From Sphingobacteriales bacterium 16-39-50 (GTDB taxonomy: Bacteria > Bacteroidota > Bacteroidia > Sphingobacteriales > Sphingobacteriaceae): 64,000 bases of DNA. The position numbers were made by a program, and so were the translations under genes. The DNA is taken from positions 900,110 through 964,109 of the forward strand of contig NCHA01000001.1 of the NCBI GenBank assembly GCA_002257025.1. The letters are read 5' to 3'. The notes beneath the pieces are model-generated. The model was not told the DNA's origin. It ran no database searches and was given only the letters and a program-made list of their open reading frames with translations. Below are positions 42,900 to 52,640 of this stretch, one piece after another. How positions within the stretch are numbered: the first letter of the stretch is position 1; the number at the start of each line of letters is the position of its first letter.

Positions 42900-45341
42900 A
42901 TGAAATCCAAAATGGAATTTAATATCAAGCCATTTCATAAGAAACAGGACACCCTACTCGGGATAAATCTTTTCTTTTCCCTTTTGAATGATTCTGATTT
43001 GAGAGAGCTCAATGAAACCATCCTCTCAATCAGTAAAAGTGGTTTGGCCAGAACAAAATTTGTGGCAGTTTACGATGGTAAAAGGGCTGCATATAAAATT
43101 CATTTTGTTCCGAAATTAAATGAAAAAATTCAGGTTACTGAGATACATGTCAGACTGGAGTCAATCAGCATTCAGCGTTTTCAGAATTATCAAAAAAACT
43201 TAGAAAAAATAAGAACTCAGAAAGAATTTAAGCATATCCAGGCTACTGCACTGCTTGATTCCAATCTAAATCTGATTAATTTCTTTAACAAGAATAGTTT
43301 AAGTTTTGAAAAAATAATAGAAAACAAAACAGGAAAGACAGAATTTACAAACTGGGTGAAACTCCTTTTTGCCGGCAAAGGAGATGCTGAGATTCACTTA
43401 AGTGCTCAGCTTACTGGAAGTACGTCATTGAAAATTTCATTCAGCGGGTTCAATACTGAGAAAAGTATGATCTGTCTGACAATAGAATCTGAAGATTATA
43501 AAGATAATAACTCAAATCAGGTTAAAGGACTGCAATTCAACAAGAATATTCTCAACTCCATCCCTGCAGACATCGTGTTTTGGAATATGGATCATCAGTA
43601 CATATTCCTGAATGAAAATGCCATGAAAAATGCCGATTTAAGAAAATGGATTATTGGCAAAAACGATTTTGAATTCTTTCAATACAGGAACAAACCTGTT
43701 GAGATGGCCTTAAAACGTCGTGAAACATTTAACAGGGTCATTACCAGTGGTGAACCTGCCTATTTAGAGGAGCATTTCAAAACAAGTAATGGTGACTTTC
43801 ATCATTTGAGAATACTCCAGCCTATAACAGATTTTGAGGATCATATTGAATGGGTTTTGGGTTACAGTATTGATATCAGCTCAATTAAACGAATTGAATC
43901 CAGACTACTCAAAATGAATCTGGCCGTTGAGGAGGCTATGGACGGAATAGCGGTTTTGAACGAAAAATCAGAATATGTATATGTAAATGAGGCGCATGTC
44001 AAGATGTTCGGCTATACCAATCCGGAAGATTTTCTGGGAAATACATGGCACATGCTTTATGAGAAGGAAGAAATTAGCCGGATCGAGAACAATATTTTTC
44101 CACTGATTGCAAAGAACGGGCGATGGGCAGGTGAGACAAAAGGTAAATCAAAGGATGGCAAAACGCTTTATCAGGAAATCACCCTCACCTCTCTTCCCGA
44201 TGGAGGGCTGGTATGTATCTGCAGAGACAAAACCGAATATCGTGAAAACAAAGACAGAATTCAGACCGCAGAAATTATAGCTGATAACATCAACAGCATT
44301 ATCATGATTACAGACCCGAATTTAAAAATACAATGGGTAAATAATGCATTTGAGCACATTACAGGATATACCTTAAATAAAGTAATCGGAAAACATCCTG
44401 GTTTCTTGCATGGGCCCGAGACAGATAAAGAAGTGGTTAAGGCATTCTCGAAAAAACTGAAGCAGGGTAATCCTTGCAGTGCTGAACTCCTGAATTATGC
44501 AAAAGATGGATCTAAATACTGGATACAGATTAATGTAACGCCTCTGTATGATGAAAATAATAAACTGAAAAGCTTTATTTCTGTAGAAAATGACGTCACA
44601 GAACTCAAAAATGCAGAAATAAATACCAGAAATGCCCTTTCGAAAGAAAAAGAACTGAATGAACTAAAAAGTCAGTTCGTAAGTATTGCTTCTCATGAAA
44701 TCAGAACTCCTCTGGCCAGTATACAGTCGAGCTCTGACCTGATTCAAATGTTTATTTCGAGTGAAAATGTTCCAAAAGATAAAATCAAAAAACATCTTGA
44801 AAAGATCTCAGGACAGATTTTCAGATTGTCGTCCATCATGTCTAACCTGCTGACAATAGGTAAAATCAATCTGGACAAATTCAGTTTGAACAAAAACGAG
44901 GTAGACATCGAAAACTTTATCAGTAAAATCATAAACGACTTTTTTGGAATTAATGCCGATGGCAGAACTATCAGGTTCAAAGCAACAGGTACCAAAAGAA
45001 AAAGCGACATCGATCAGGTTCTGATGAGTCAGGTATTGACCAACCTGATTGGAAATGCGTTGAAATATTCCAAAGACAAAGCTGAACCAGAGGTTCTGCT
45101 GGAATACCTGCCTGAGAACTTCAAAATTTCAATTAAAGATTACGGAATCGGAATACCTCAGGACCAGATACCTTATATCTATGATTCATTCTTCAGGGCA
45201 AGGAACGTAGAGAATATTCAGGGCACAGGTTTAGGAATGGTCATTGTTAAAAAATTCGTTGAAATGCACAAAGGGAATATAGAAGTGAACAGTATTGAGA
45301 ATGAGGGCACAACCTTTACAATCACCTTTCCCTATACCTAA
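42900..45341 (+). CDS. Multi-PAS sensor histidine kinase
   Basis: 813 residues, no membrane helix. About 1-205 is unrecognised (FSLLNDSDLRELNETI ...). Three PAS modules follow at about 215-335 (IPADIVFWNMDHQYIFLNEN), 340-455 (AMDGIAVLNEKSEYVYVNEA) and 465-580 (SIIMITDPNLKIQWVNNAF ... GKHPGFLHGPETD). The third resembles LOV-type PAS, but the flavin-binding Cys position is Pro-Gly, so light sensing by adduct is unlikely. HisKA has IASHEIRTPLAS (His about 599) and HATPase is complete (TNLIGNALKYSKD, KDYGIGIP, GTGLGMVIVKKF). The regulator 6 bases downstream is the probable partner. Confidence 0.91.
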   Translation: MKSKMEFNIKPFHKKQDTLLGINLFFSLLNDSDLRELNETILSISKSGLARTKFVAVYDGKRAAYKIHFVPKLNEKIQVTEIHVRLESISIQRFQNYQKNLEKIRTQKEFKHIQATALLDSNLNLINFFNKNSLSFEKIIENKTGKTEFTNWVKLLFAGKGDAEIHLSAQLTGSTSLKISFSGFNTEKSMICLTIESEDYKDNNSNQVKGLQFNKNILNSIPADIVFWNMDHQYIFLNENAMKNADLRKWIIGKNDFEFFQYRNKPVEMALKRRETFNRVITSGEPAYLEEHFKTSNGDFHHLRILQPITDFEDHIEWVLGYSIDISSIKRIESRLLKMNLAVEEAMDGIAVLNEKSEYVYVNEAHVKMFGYTNPEDFLGNTWHMLYEKEEISRIENNIFPLIAKNGRWAGETKGKSKDGKTLYQEITLTSLPDGGLVCICRDKTEYRENKDRIQTAEIIADNINSIIMITDPNLKIQWVNNAFEHITGYTLNKVIGKHPGFLHGPETDKEVVKAFSKKLKQGNPCSAELLNYAKDGSKYWIQINVTPLYDENNKLKSFISVENDVTELKNAEINTRNALSKEKELNELKSQFVSIASHEIRTPLASIQSSSDLIQMFISSENVPKDKIKKHLEKISGQIFRLSSIMSNLLTIGKINLDKFSLNKNEVDIENFISKIINDFFGINADGRTIRFKATGTKRKSDIDQVLMSQVLTNLIGNALKYSKDKAEPEVLLEYLPENFKISIKDYGIGIPQDQIPYIYDSFFRARNVENIQGTGLGMVIVKKFVEMHKGNIEVNSIENEGTTFTITFPYT

Positions 45342-45347
45342 TCTAAT

Positions 45348-46007
45348 ATGAAATCAAGAAAATTAAAGATGCTGATCATCGAGGATGAGACGATATTAAG
45401 AGAGAATATTGTCGATTTTCTGGAGTTGAAAAACTTCAAAACTTATCAGGCGAAAAATGGATTGGACGCTCTTGAAATATTACATAAGGATGTGCCTGAT
45501 ATCATCATATCCGATATAGCCATGCCGGTATTTAATGGTATACAGCTATTAAAGATCATACGTAAAAATGATAAATACAATCACATCCCATTTATTTTTC
45601 TAACGGCAAAAGCAGAAAAAGATGATTTAAGGGATGGTATGTTAAATGGTGCTGATGATTACATTATCAAACCATTTACTTTTGATGTTCTTTACAATTC
45701 AATTAATACACGAATCAACCGTCTAAAGCAGTTACAGGAATTTAAACAAAATGACTTTTCGCTATCCAAATCGGTAACACTATATTCTGAAAAGGAACAA
45801 ACTGCATTATCTCTTCTTCCTACTCTTTCTAGAAGTGAAAATACGATCCTGAAAAAAATAGGACAGGGTATGACCTCTTTAGAAATTGCCAATGAATTGA
45901 ATATCAGTGGTCGTACTGTTGACAACCATCGTTACAATATATGTAAGAAACTAAAACTATCCGGCACCAATTCACTGATCAAATTTATTCTGAAAGTTGA
46001 AAGTTAA
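45348..46007 (+). CDS. Response regulator with LuxR-type DNA-binding domain
   Basis: 219 residues. Receiver domain at 7-125 (IIEDE, Asp in IIISDIAMPV, FLTAK, IIKPF) and a C-terminal LuxR/GerE helix-turn-helix at about 155-215 (LSRSENTILKKIGQGMTSLEIANEL, ISGRTVDNHRYNICKKL). It is the only regulator in the cluster with DNA-binding output, so it is the likely end point of the pathway. Confidence 0.92.
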   Translation: MKSRKLKMLIIEDETILRENIVDFLELKNFKTYQAKNGLDALEILHKDVPDIIISDIAMPVFNGIQLLKIIRKNDKYNHIPFIFLTAKAEKDDLRDGMLNGADDYIIKPFTFDVLYNSINTRINRLKQLQEFKQNDFSLSKSVTLYSEKEQTALSLLPTLSRSENTILKKIGQGMTSLEIANELNISGRTVDNHRYNICKKLKLSGTNSLIKFILKVES

Positions 46008-46031
46008 TTTTGACACCAAATAGAATCAATC

Positions 46032-47432
46032 ATGTCTGTTAAAATTTTAGTCGTAGAAGACCAGAAATCAGTACGAGAGAATATTGAAGAGCTACTGGAA
46101 TTGGAGGGATTTGAGGTTAAATCCGCAGATACTGCCGGAGAGGGATTCAGATTGATTGAGCCCTTTTCTCCTGATCTGATTATTTCGGATCTTATGCTGC
46201 CTGATTTTTCGGGTACTGAATTGATTGATAAACTAAGAGATTTAGAAGGATTTAGTGAAACTCCGGTAATCATTATAACCGGAAACGATAAACCCGAAAC
46301 TTTCAGAACATCTATGAGCAGAGGGGCCGATGATTATCTTAGTAAACCATTCAAGGCTCAGGAATTATACGACTCCATTGCTTCTCAGCTTCATAAAATA
46401 GAAATCAGAAAAGAGAATGTGGAACTGATTGCTGAACTCTCTCAGCAATCGCCCTTACCGATTATAAGGATTAATCAATTCGGCAAATTGATCTACTCCA
46501 ATCCTGCTGCGAATCAAATAAATTGTGAAAATTTTATTGATCTCATTTTTGAAAGAATCAGCTCAAAGAACACTTTAAATTTTGATTTTGAATTCCCTTT
46601 TGAGGATCAGTTGTTCAAGGCAGTGGTAACTCATAATAATTTACAGGGATACTACAATATCTACTTTCTTGACATTACCAATGAAAATAAAAAGAATATT
46701 GAGTTATCTCAAAAAAACGAGCTTATTCTTTTGAAAAATGAAAACCTGATGCAGTTTGCATACATTGTTTCTCATGATTTAAAAGCTCCGATAATTAATC
46801 TGCGACAGCTCACCAACCTGATTAAACTCAAAACAGATGAAAATTCAAAATTGAATTCGCCGGAGGAACCTCTCCTGGAACTATTCGATCAGAGTTTATC
46901 GAAGATAGAGGATGTTATGAGGGACCTGAATGAAATTCTGAAAGCCAGAGATGATAAGTCGATAGCAGTTTATGAGACCTTCAGTATTCGGGAACAGATA
47001 GAGAAGCTCAGCCTTTTATTTAAGAATGATTTAAAAATGGCGAATGACGCCGTGACAATTGACATAGACCGGAAGTACACACTCAACTTTCCTGTTTCAA
47101 GCTTCAATACTCTTCTGAAAAATATTTTTGAAGATTCAATGAACTATAATGACAGCAACAATTTGCTGAAATTAGAATTTAAATACAGTGAGAGCGAACA
47201 ATTTAAAGTTCTGGAAATCACCAACAACTGCACATCAAATTCATTGAAAACCAGTCAATTGAACAGCTCTTCACTTTACAAATCATCAACTCAAAATGAT
47301 ATTGAAAAAGGACTTGCTTTTCAGATCATAAAAAATATTATGAACTCTCACGAAGGAGATTTCCGGTTTCAGAAAAAAGATGAAACAGGATGCTCTTACA
47401 AACTAATATTTAAACAACATGACGCTCTCTAA
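46032..47432 (+). CDS. Receiver-kinase hybrid with degenerate ATPase domain
   Basis: 466 residues. A complete receiver comes first (VVEDQKS, Asp in LIISDLMLPD, IITGND, LSKPFK), then a divergent PAS-like part (about 135-215), then HisKA with YIVSHDLKAPIINL (His about 248). The HATPase region at about 330-460 has lost key motifs: the N box reads IFEDSMNYNDSNN, the G1 motif DxGxG is replaced by ITNNCTSNS, and only a weak GLAFQIIKNI remains of G2. It probably cannot bind ATP and may act as a phosphatase, a phospho-transfer scaffold or a receiver. It overlaps the next regulator gene by 14 bases. Confidence 0.87.
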   Translation: MSVKILVVEDQKSVRENIEELLELEGFEVKSADTAGEGFRLIEPFSPDLIISDLMLPDFSGTELIDKLRDLEGFSETPVIIITGNDKPETFRTSMSRGADDYLSKPFKAQELYDSIASQLHKIEIRKENVELIAELSQQSPLPIIRINQFGKLIYSNPAANQINCENFIDLIFERISSKNTLNFDFEFPFEDQLFKAVVTHNNLQGYYNIYFLDITNENKKNIELSQKNELILLKNENLMQFAYIVSHDLKAPIINLRQLTNLIKLKTDENSKLNSPEEPLLELFDQSLSKIEDVMRDLNEILKARDDKSIAVYETFSIREQIEKLSLLFKNDLKMANDAVTIDIDRKYTLNFPVSSFNTLLKNIFEDSMNYNDSNNLLKLEFKYSESEQFKVLEITNNCTSNSLKTSQLNSSSLYKSSTQNDIEKGLAFQIIKNIMNSHEGDFRFQKKDETGCSYKLIFKQHDAL

Positions 47433-47838
47433 TCTTCCCAAAAATTTAAACTTCGTATTGATTGACGATGATGTGATCCAACTTTTCTTGATTAAAAAAA
47501 CCTTGAATGATAAGTTTAGTCAATCCACAATCACATCATTCTCAATGCCTGAAGCGGCTCTGGAGCATATTTATACCTTAAAGGATGGTGATTTTGAGAA
47601 TCAGATCATCCTGTTGGACCTCAATATGCCTGCAATGACCGGCTGGGATGTTTTGGATAATCTGAAGCAAAAATATGGCAATAACCTTCCATCCAATGCC
47701 AGAGTTTATATCCTGAGTTCTTCAGACCTTCCTGAAGACATTAAAAAATCAACAGAATATGACATGGTTGCCGGCTTCTACTCAAAGCCTCTGGATAAAT
47801 TGAAAATTGATGAAATAATGGAAAGTACTTTCAGCTAG
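47419..47838 (+). CDS. Single-domain response regulator (Rcp1-like)
   Basis: 139 residues, receiver only: acidic DDDVIQLFLIKKTL, Asp in ILLDLNMPAMTGWD, Ser-rich ILSSSD and SKPLDK. Of the long-loop Rcp1-like group common in Bacteroidota. It overlaps the pseudo-kinase gene (14 bases) and converges on the ABC ATPase gene with an 8-base overlap of 3' ends. Confidence 0.9.
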   Translation: MTLSNLPKNLNFVLIDDDVIQLFLIKKTLNDKFSQSTITSFSMPEAALEHIYTLKDGDFENQIILLDLNMPAMTGWDVLDNLKQKYGNNLPSNARVYILSSSDLPEDIKKSTEYDMVAGFYSKPLDKLKIDEIMESTFS

Positions 47839-48511
47839 AAATAATTTTTCCATCCTCCATTTCAATGATACGATTGGTCCTTGCGGCAAACTCACCATCA
47901 TGAGTCACAATCAACAAAGACTGATGGTATACTTCGGCTAGTTCTTTAAAAATATCGAATACGATTTCGCTGTTCTTTTTATCCAGATTTCCGGTAGGTT
48001 CGTCGCCCATAATAATCAATGGATCATTGATTAATGCACGGGCAATGGCCACCCTTTGCTTCTGCCCTCCTGATAATTGATTTGATGTCTTGAGTGCCTC
48101 AGATTCTATACCCAACATCTTCAATTTCTCATAAGCACGATGCTCAATTTCAGCGACCGAATATTTGCCTAGTTTCAAAGCTGGGAGCATCACATTTTTC
48201 AGTACAGAGAACTCATTTAACAAATAGTGAAACTGAAAGACAAATCCGATTTTCTCGTTTCTGACAAGGGCAAGATCCGCTTCGGTCAGGCCCTTCATGC
48301 TACGTTCATCAATCAAAATATCACCCTCGTAATCGGTATCCATCGTAGACATGATATACAATAGCGTAGATTTACCACAGCCTGATTTACCTATAATTGA
48401 TGCAAATTCTCCCCTGTTGAGTGTGAAGCTAACATCGCTAAGTACCTGAACAGTAAGAGGATCATGAAAATACTTGTTTACATTCTTCGCTTCCAGTATC
48501 TTATGACTCAT
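47831..48511 (-). CDS. ABC transporter ATP-binding protein, LolD/MacB type
   Basis: 226 residues. Walker A GKSGCGKSTL, signature LSGGQKQRVAIARAL, Walker B IIMGDEPTGNLDKKNSE and the switch His in LLIVTHDGE. The GNLD variant and size place it with LolD/MacB/FtsE ATPases, which power transporters with FtsX-like permeases. It is the third gene of an operon with the permease (1 base apart) and a membrane-fusion protein. Confidence 0.93.
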   Translation of the reverse strand: MSHKILEAKNVNKYFHDPLTVQVLSDVSFTLNRGEFASIIGKSGCGKSTLLYIMSTMDTDYEGDILIDERSMKGLTEADLALVRNEKIGFVFQFHYLLNEFSVLKNVMLPALKLGKYSVAEIEHRAYEKLKMLGIESEALKTSNQLSGGQKQRVAIARALINDPLIIMGDEPTGNLDKKNSEIVFDIFKELAEVYHQSLLIVTHDGEFAARTNRIIEMEDGKIISS

Positions 48512-48512
48512 C

Positions 48513-49772
48513 TTATTTCCCCCTTATAATTATTACCGGATCAACTTTACTGGCTTTACGCGATGGAAGATACCCCGCGAGATAGGTTGTAATTAATGAA
48601 AAACAAATCCCAATCAGGTAAAAACGGGGATCATAATTAATCGGATAAGTTTTTATCGTTGGTAAAGATGGGGTATTGAATGGGATCTGGTCAATCAACA
48701 ATGAAAGACTTAAACCCAGTACAAGACCCAGTATACCACCAACAATCCCAATGCTCAGAGCTATACTGGTAAAAATGCGATTCACATCATTCCCTGAGAA
48801 ACCGGTAGCTTTCAGAATAGCGATAGAGTCCATTTTCTCATAGATCATCATATTCAGAATATTATAAATTCCAAACCCGGCTACAATCAATAGCGTAATA
48901 CCAACTGCGTAGGATATGATTGAGCGTACTGAACTTCCTGTTTCAAACTGTGAATTGGCAGTCTGAATATCAAGAGCTTCTACATTAAATAATTGTTCAT
49001 ATTCTTTGGCAATCTGAGGAGCCATCTCGATATCTTTGACCTTAATCTGAATATCTGTAATATAACTTATCGATTCGCCCAAAAGCTTCTGAGTAGTAAC
49101 AAGGGAAGCATAACTTTGAGTATTGTCTGCATCCTGCAAACCTGACTGGAAAAGTCCAACCACTTTAAGCTGCAAGCGTTCCCCTTTTGAGGTAGTCAAC
49201 TGTATGATATCTCCTATTGAAGCCAGCATCTTGGTCGCGAGCCCCTTACCTAAAATGATACTGTTTGGAGTATTCTTCAGATCGATGTAATTGCCATCCA
49301 CCATATAATCCTGAAAGTTAAACAGACTGTTTTCAGCCTCTACATCTATCCCATTAACGGCTCCTGTTAAATCAATCACCCCAACATTATAAAATACCTG
49401 AGCAGTAATTTTAGGTGCAATCCCAAGGACACGCTGATCTGATTTAAGGAAATTCATGATTGCAGCATTATTGTATATCTCAGGGCGTTCCTGTTTGGGT
49501 TTCACAGATTTTACAAAATTGTAGGAGTCCTGAAAGGCCTCAGCCATGTCTACCGGTTGCTTTAATGTTGGCTGAACTTCATTATAAAGGCGAATATGCG
49601 GAGTACGGTTTAAGATGAGACCATCCAGCAAATCATTCAGACCCGACATGAATCCAAGTAAACTTACAAACATCGCTATACCGAAAGTTACACCGAAGGC
49701 GGCTACCATCGTCTGTCGCCAGCGTGCCAGCATCAGTGATTGAGCGATAGAGAAAATAAGTCTAAAATTCAT
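48513..49772 (-). CDS. FtsX-like ABC permease (MacB type)
   Basis: 419 residues. One N-terminal helix (MVAAFGVTFGIAMFVSLLGFMSG), a large periplasmic MacB_PCD domain (about 45-270) and three C-terminal helices (YAVGITLLIVAGFGIYNIL ...). It has the conserved MDSIAILKATGFSGNDVNRIF loop that contacts the ATPase. Such mechanotransmission permeases export lipoproteins, peptides or drugs. The start codon overlaps the stop of the upstream gene as TAATG, so translation is coupled. Confidence 0.91.
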   Translation of the reverse strand: MNFRLIFSIAQSLMLARWRQTMVAAFGVTFGIAMFVSLLGFMSGLNDLLDGLILNRTPHIRLYNEVQPTLKQPVDMAEAFQDSYNFVKSVKPKQERPEIYNNAAIMNFLKSDQRVLGIAPKITAQVFYNVGVIDLTGAVNGIDVEAENSLFNFQDYMVDGNYIDLKNTPNSIILGKGLATKMLASIGDIIQLTTSKGERLQLKVVGLFQSGLQDADNTQSYASLVTTQKLLGESISYITDIQIKVKDIEMAPQIAKEYEQLFNVEALDIQTANSQFETGSSVRSIISYAVGITLLIVAGFGIYNILNMMIYEKMDSIAILKATGFSGNDVNRIFTSIALSIGIVGGILGLVLGLSLSLLIDQIPFNTPSLPTIKTYPINYDPRFYLIGICFSLITTYLAGYLPSRKASKVDPVIIIRGK

Positions 49773-50848
49773 TATTCAGGCAAAATCAATTCATCAGCTT
49801 CATTCAGCCCCTCAAGAATCTCAACCTTACGATAATCCATTAATCCGGTTTTTACCTGCTGAGTATCTCCTCCTGACTTGATCACAAAAGAATCTTTGTA
49901 GAGATAATTCCTGGGAATCAGTAATGCTTTCTCTCTGGTTTGAATCAGAATACTGGCTTCAAATGTAGTATTGGGGAATAATGGTTCAGGTCTTTGAACA
50001 AACTCAGCCTCTACTGTGAACGTTTGAGTTCTTTCGTTCATCAATGGATTAATACGGCTTAATCTGGCTTCAAAAACCTTATCCTTATAACTGTCCAGCT
50101 TCACCAATACTTTCATCCCTTTCTTTACCAGAAGGATATCGTTTTCATCAATCTGCATTTCAAGAATAAAATCATTCGGGCTACCAATCACTGCCAAGGG
50201 GTTCTGCTGACTTACGATCTCTCCTGTCTTTCGGTTCAGACTGTAAACTATGCCATCCAGCTCACTTTTGAGGATAAAATCGGAAGACATCGTTTGAGAG
50301 ATTGACAGGTTTCGTTTGGACTGACTTGCCGTGAAACTGAGTTGTCGTTTTAATTCATCGTATCTGATCAATGCATTTGAATAAGCGTTTCTTGAGTTGA
50401 GATATGCGAGTTCACGCTGTTCCAACTCAATTTTAGACCCAACCTGCTGATCCCATAAGTTCTTTTGCCTAAAATAAACCGAAGAGTCGTTCTTCATCTT
50501 GCTTCTGGCAAGTTCAATTAAGGATGCTGCCTCAATTAACTTGCCCTTGTTAGCAGCCAGATCATTATAATCAGCCGCAAGTCTGGCATTTTCTGCATTT
50601 AGTTTTTGCACCTCGTTGGAAACCTTCAGTATAGGATCACCCTTTTTTACAGTATCTCCCTCCTCAACATATATTTCAGCGATAATACCGCTGACAGCGG
50701 CATAAGCCTGATATTGTCCACTACTTTTGAGTATACCCGAAGCATAAACAGATTGAGAAATAGGCTGTATTTCAGGCCTGATACTTTCATCAGAAGCACC
50801 ACAGGAATACAACAGTACTGAAAAAATCAGAAATAGTTTAAGTCTCAT
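49772..50848 (-). CDS. Periplasmic adaptor (HlyD/MacA-like) lipoprotein
   Basis: 358 residues. N-terminal lipoprotein signal (LIFSVLLYSCGASDE, Cys about 16). A biotinyl-lipoyl half motif VSGIIAEIYVEEGDTVKKGDPIL is followed by a coiled-coil hairpin (about 90-185), the second lipoyl half (SELDGIVYSLNRKTGEIVSQ) and a beta-barrel domain. With the permease and ATPase it forms a MacA/MacB-like tripartite exporter. No outer-membrane factor gene is adjacent. A TAnnTTTG box precedes it at 50865-50872. Confidence 0.91.
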   Translation of the reverse strand: MRLKLFLIFSVLLYSCGASDESIRPEIQPISQSVYASGILKSSGQYQAYAAVSGIIAEIYVEEGDTVKKGDPILKVSNEVQKLNAENARLAADYNDLAANKGKLIEAASLIELARSKMKNDSSVYFRQKNLWDQQVGSKIELEQRELAYLNSRNAYSNALIRYDELKRQLSFTASQSKRNLSISQTMSSDFILKSELDGIVYSLNRKTGEIVSQQNPLAVIGSPNDFILEMQIDENDILLVKKGMKVLVKLDSYKDKVFEARLSRINPLMNERTQTFTVEAEFVQRPEPLFPNTTFEASILIQTREKALLIPRNYLYKDSFVIKSGGDTQQVKTGLMDYRKVEILEGLNEADELILPE

Positions 50849-50864
50849 TAAATGTAAATAAACA

Positions 50865-50872
50865 CAAAATTA
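50865..50872 (-). promoter_or_regulatory. -7 promoter box of the ABC exporter operon
   Basis: TAATTTTG on the minus strand, 16 bases upstream of the adaptor ATG. A TTTG lies 16 rather than 19 bases farther up. Confidence 0.5.
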
Positions 50873-51091
50873 AGATTAAAAGTTTGTTCAAAATATGACG
50901 AAGGTCTCTTATTCAATATAATATAACTGAAACAATAGGTTTGACTTTGAGGATTAGGTACCTCCACATTGTTCTCCGCCATTAGTTCTCATCCGGATAC
51001 ATAAATGCTTAGTTCATCAGAATATGAACTAAAGCATCTCCGGTTTTAGCTAAAACACTTATCTTCATTTATTCATAAAACTTAATCCGAA

Positions 51092-52549
51092 ATGAGTTTG
51101 CTGCATATTTTAGAAATCATCTATCTGCTCATTCTCTCAATTGTCTGTATCAGAATAATTTATGATACCAGAAACAATACTAAAACATTAGCCTATCTGC
51201 TCTTCGCCATCTTCGCTCCTTTTATCGGAATGGCATTCTATTTTCTGTTCGGCATTAATTATCGTAACAGAAAAATGTACAGCAAGAAACTGATCAATAA
51301 TCATGCACTTGCAACAAAGCTCAAGGGATACATTCACAAGTATTCATTAGAAACTTATAATCAAAGTGTCGCCACTGTCAAAAATTATAAAGAGCTGGCA
51401 AACATGCTTTTAACAGAAAGCACCAGTCCATTGACCGCCGACAATGAAGTGGCATTGCTCCTTAACGGTGAGCATAAATTTCCTGAGCTGATCCGTGCTC
51501 TCAAAGCTGCAAAGCATCACATTCACATTGAATATTACATCGTTGAAGATGATGAGACCGGAAGAGAAATTGAATCTGTACTGATAAAAAAAGCGCAGGA
51601 GGGTGTACACGTAAGATTCATTTATGATGATTACGGCAGCAGGTCGATTCGTAAAACTCTTGTACCGCGACTCAAAAAAGCAGGTATAAGGGCCTTCCCC
51701 TTTTTCAAAATACGCTTCATCACCCTGGCAAATCGTTTGAACTACAGAAATCACCGTAAAATAGTAGTTATTGATGGCAGAACTGCATTTCTGGGAGGAA
51801 TTAATATCAGCGACCGGTACGTCAATACTACCCAAAGGGCCGATAAAGTTTTCTGGCGCGACACACATCTTCGTTTGGATGGCCCGGCAGTTCAATATCT
51901 TCAGTACTTATTTTTATGCGACTGGAATTTCTGTGCTGATGTTCCGCTCGAACCCGATAACCTGCTATTTCCTCCATTAAGCAGTATTCCCAAACTGGGA
52001 AGTAAAATTGTGCAGATAGCAGCCAGTGGACCGGATTCAGAAACACCTGTTATTCTATATTCAATTCTTCAGGCAATTAACCTAGCGTCACAAGAAATCC
52101 TGATCAGTACTCCTTATTTTATTCCGAATGAAAGTCTGCTGGATGCCCTCAGAATTGCCTCTCTGGGAGGTGTAAAGGTTAAAATTATCTTACCACTAAA
52201 ATCAGACTCATCAATTGTTGATCTGGCTGTTCAGTCTTATTATAGCGAACTATTGAGCGTTGGAGTTGAGATTTACCGTTATCAGAAGGGGTTTATGCAT
52301 GCTAAAACCATTGTTTTTGACTGCCAGCTGGCCATGGTTGGAACATCCAACATGGATATCAGAAGCTTTGATCTCAACTTCGAAGTAAATGCCATCGTTT
52401 ACGACCGGGAGTTTGCTAAAAAACTTCATGATACATTTTACCGGGATCTTAATGACTCGGTCAAAGTTGATGCTCTGGAATGGGAAAAACGTACCGCAGT
52501 CAGAAAACTTACCGAAAAGGCATTCAGATTAATCTCCCCGCTGCTTTAA
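51092..52549 (+). CDS. cls: Cardiolipin synthase (phospholipase D family)
   Basis: 485 residues. Two N-terminal membrane helices ([36 protein letters not shown]), then two PLD domains with catalytic HKD motifs: [17 protein letters not shown] (about 227) and [20 protein letters not shown] (about 405). It joins two phosphatidylglycerols, or PG with another lipid, to make cardiolipin in the inner membrane. Full length for bacterial ClsA-type enzymes. It stands alone, divergent from the ABC exporter. Confidence 0.94.
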   Translation: MSLLHILEIIYLLILSIVCIRIIYDTRNNTKTLAYLLFAIFAPFIGMAFYFLFGINYRNRKMYSKKLINNHALATKLKGYIHKYSLETYNQSVATVKNYKELANMLLTESTSPLTADNEVALLLNGEHKFPELIRALKAAKHHIHIEYYIVEDDETGREIESVLIKKAQEGVHVRFIYDDYGSRSIRKTLVPRLKKAGIRAFPFFKIRFITLANRLNYRNHRKIVVIDGRTAFLGGINISDRYVNTTQRADKVFWRDTHLRLDGPAVQYLQYLFLCDWNFCADVPLEPDNLLFPPLSSIPKLGSKIVQIAASGPDSETPVILYSILQAINLASQEILISTPYFIPNESLLDALRIASLGGVKVKIILPLKSDSSIVDLAVQSYYSELLSVGVEIYRYQKGFMHAKTIVFDCQLAMVGTSNMDIRSFDLNFEVNAIVYDREFAKKLHDTFYRDLNDSVKVDALEWEKRTAVRKLTEKAFRLISPLL

Positions 52550-52640
52550 TCCGGGAAAGCTTATATTTTTTCTTTTAAATTATCGAAAGCCTCAGTTTAA
52601 TCACGAAATTCGTACATCCGGATATATTCAATCGTTTAAA

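Noticed and set aside
43900..44640. LOV photoreceptor domain in the multi-PAS kinase
   Set aside because: The third PAS resembles LOV, but the photoactive Cys of GxNCRFLQ is missing (GKHPGFLHG), so adduct-type light sensing is unlikely.
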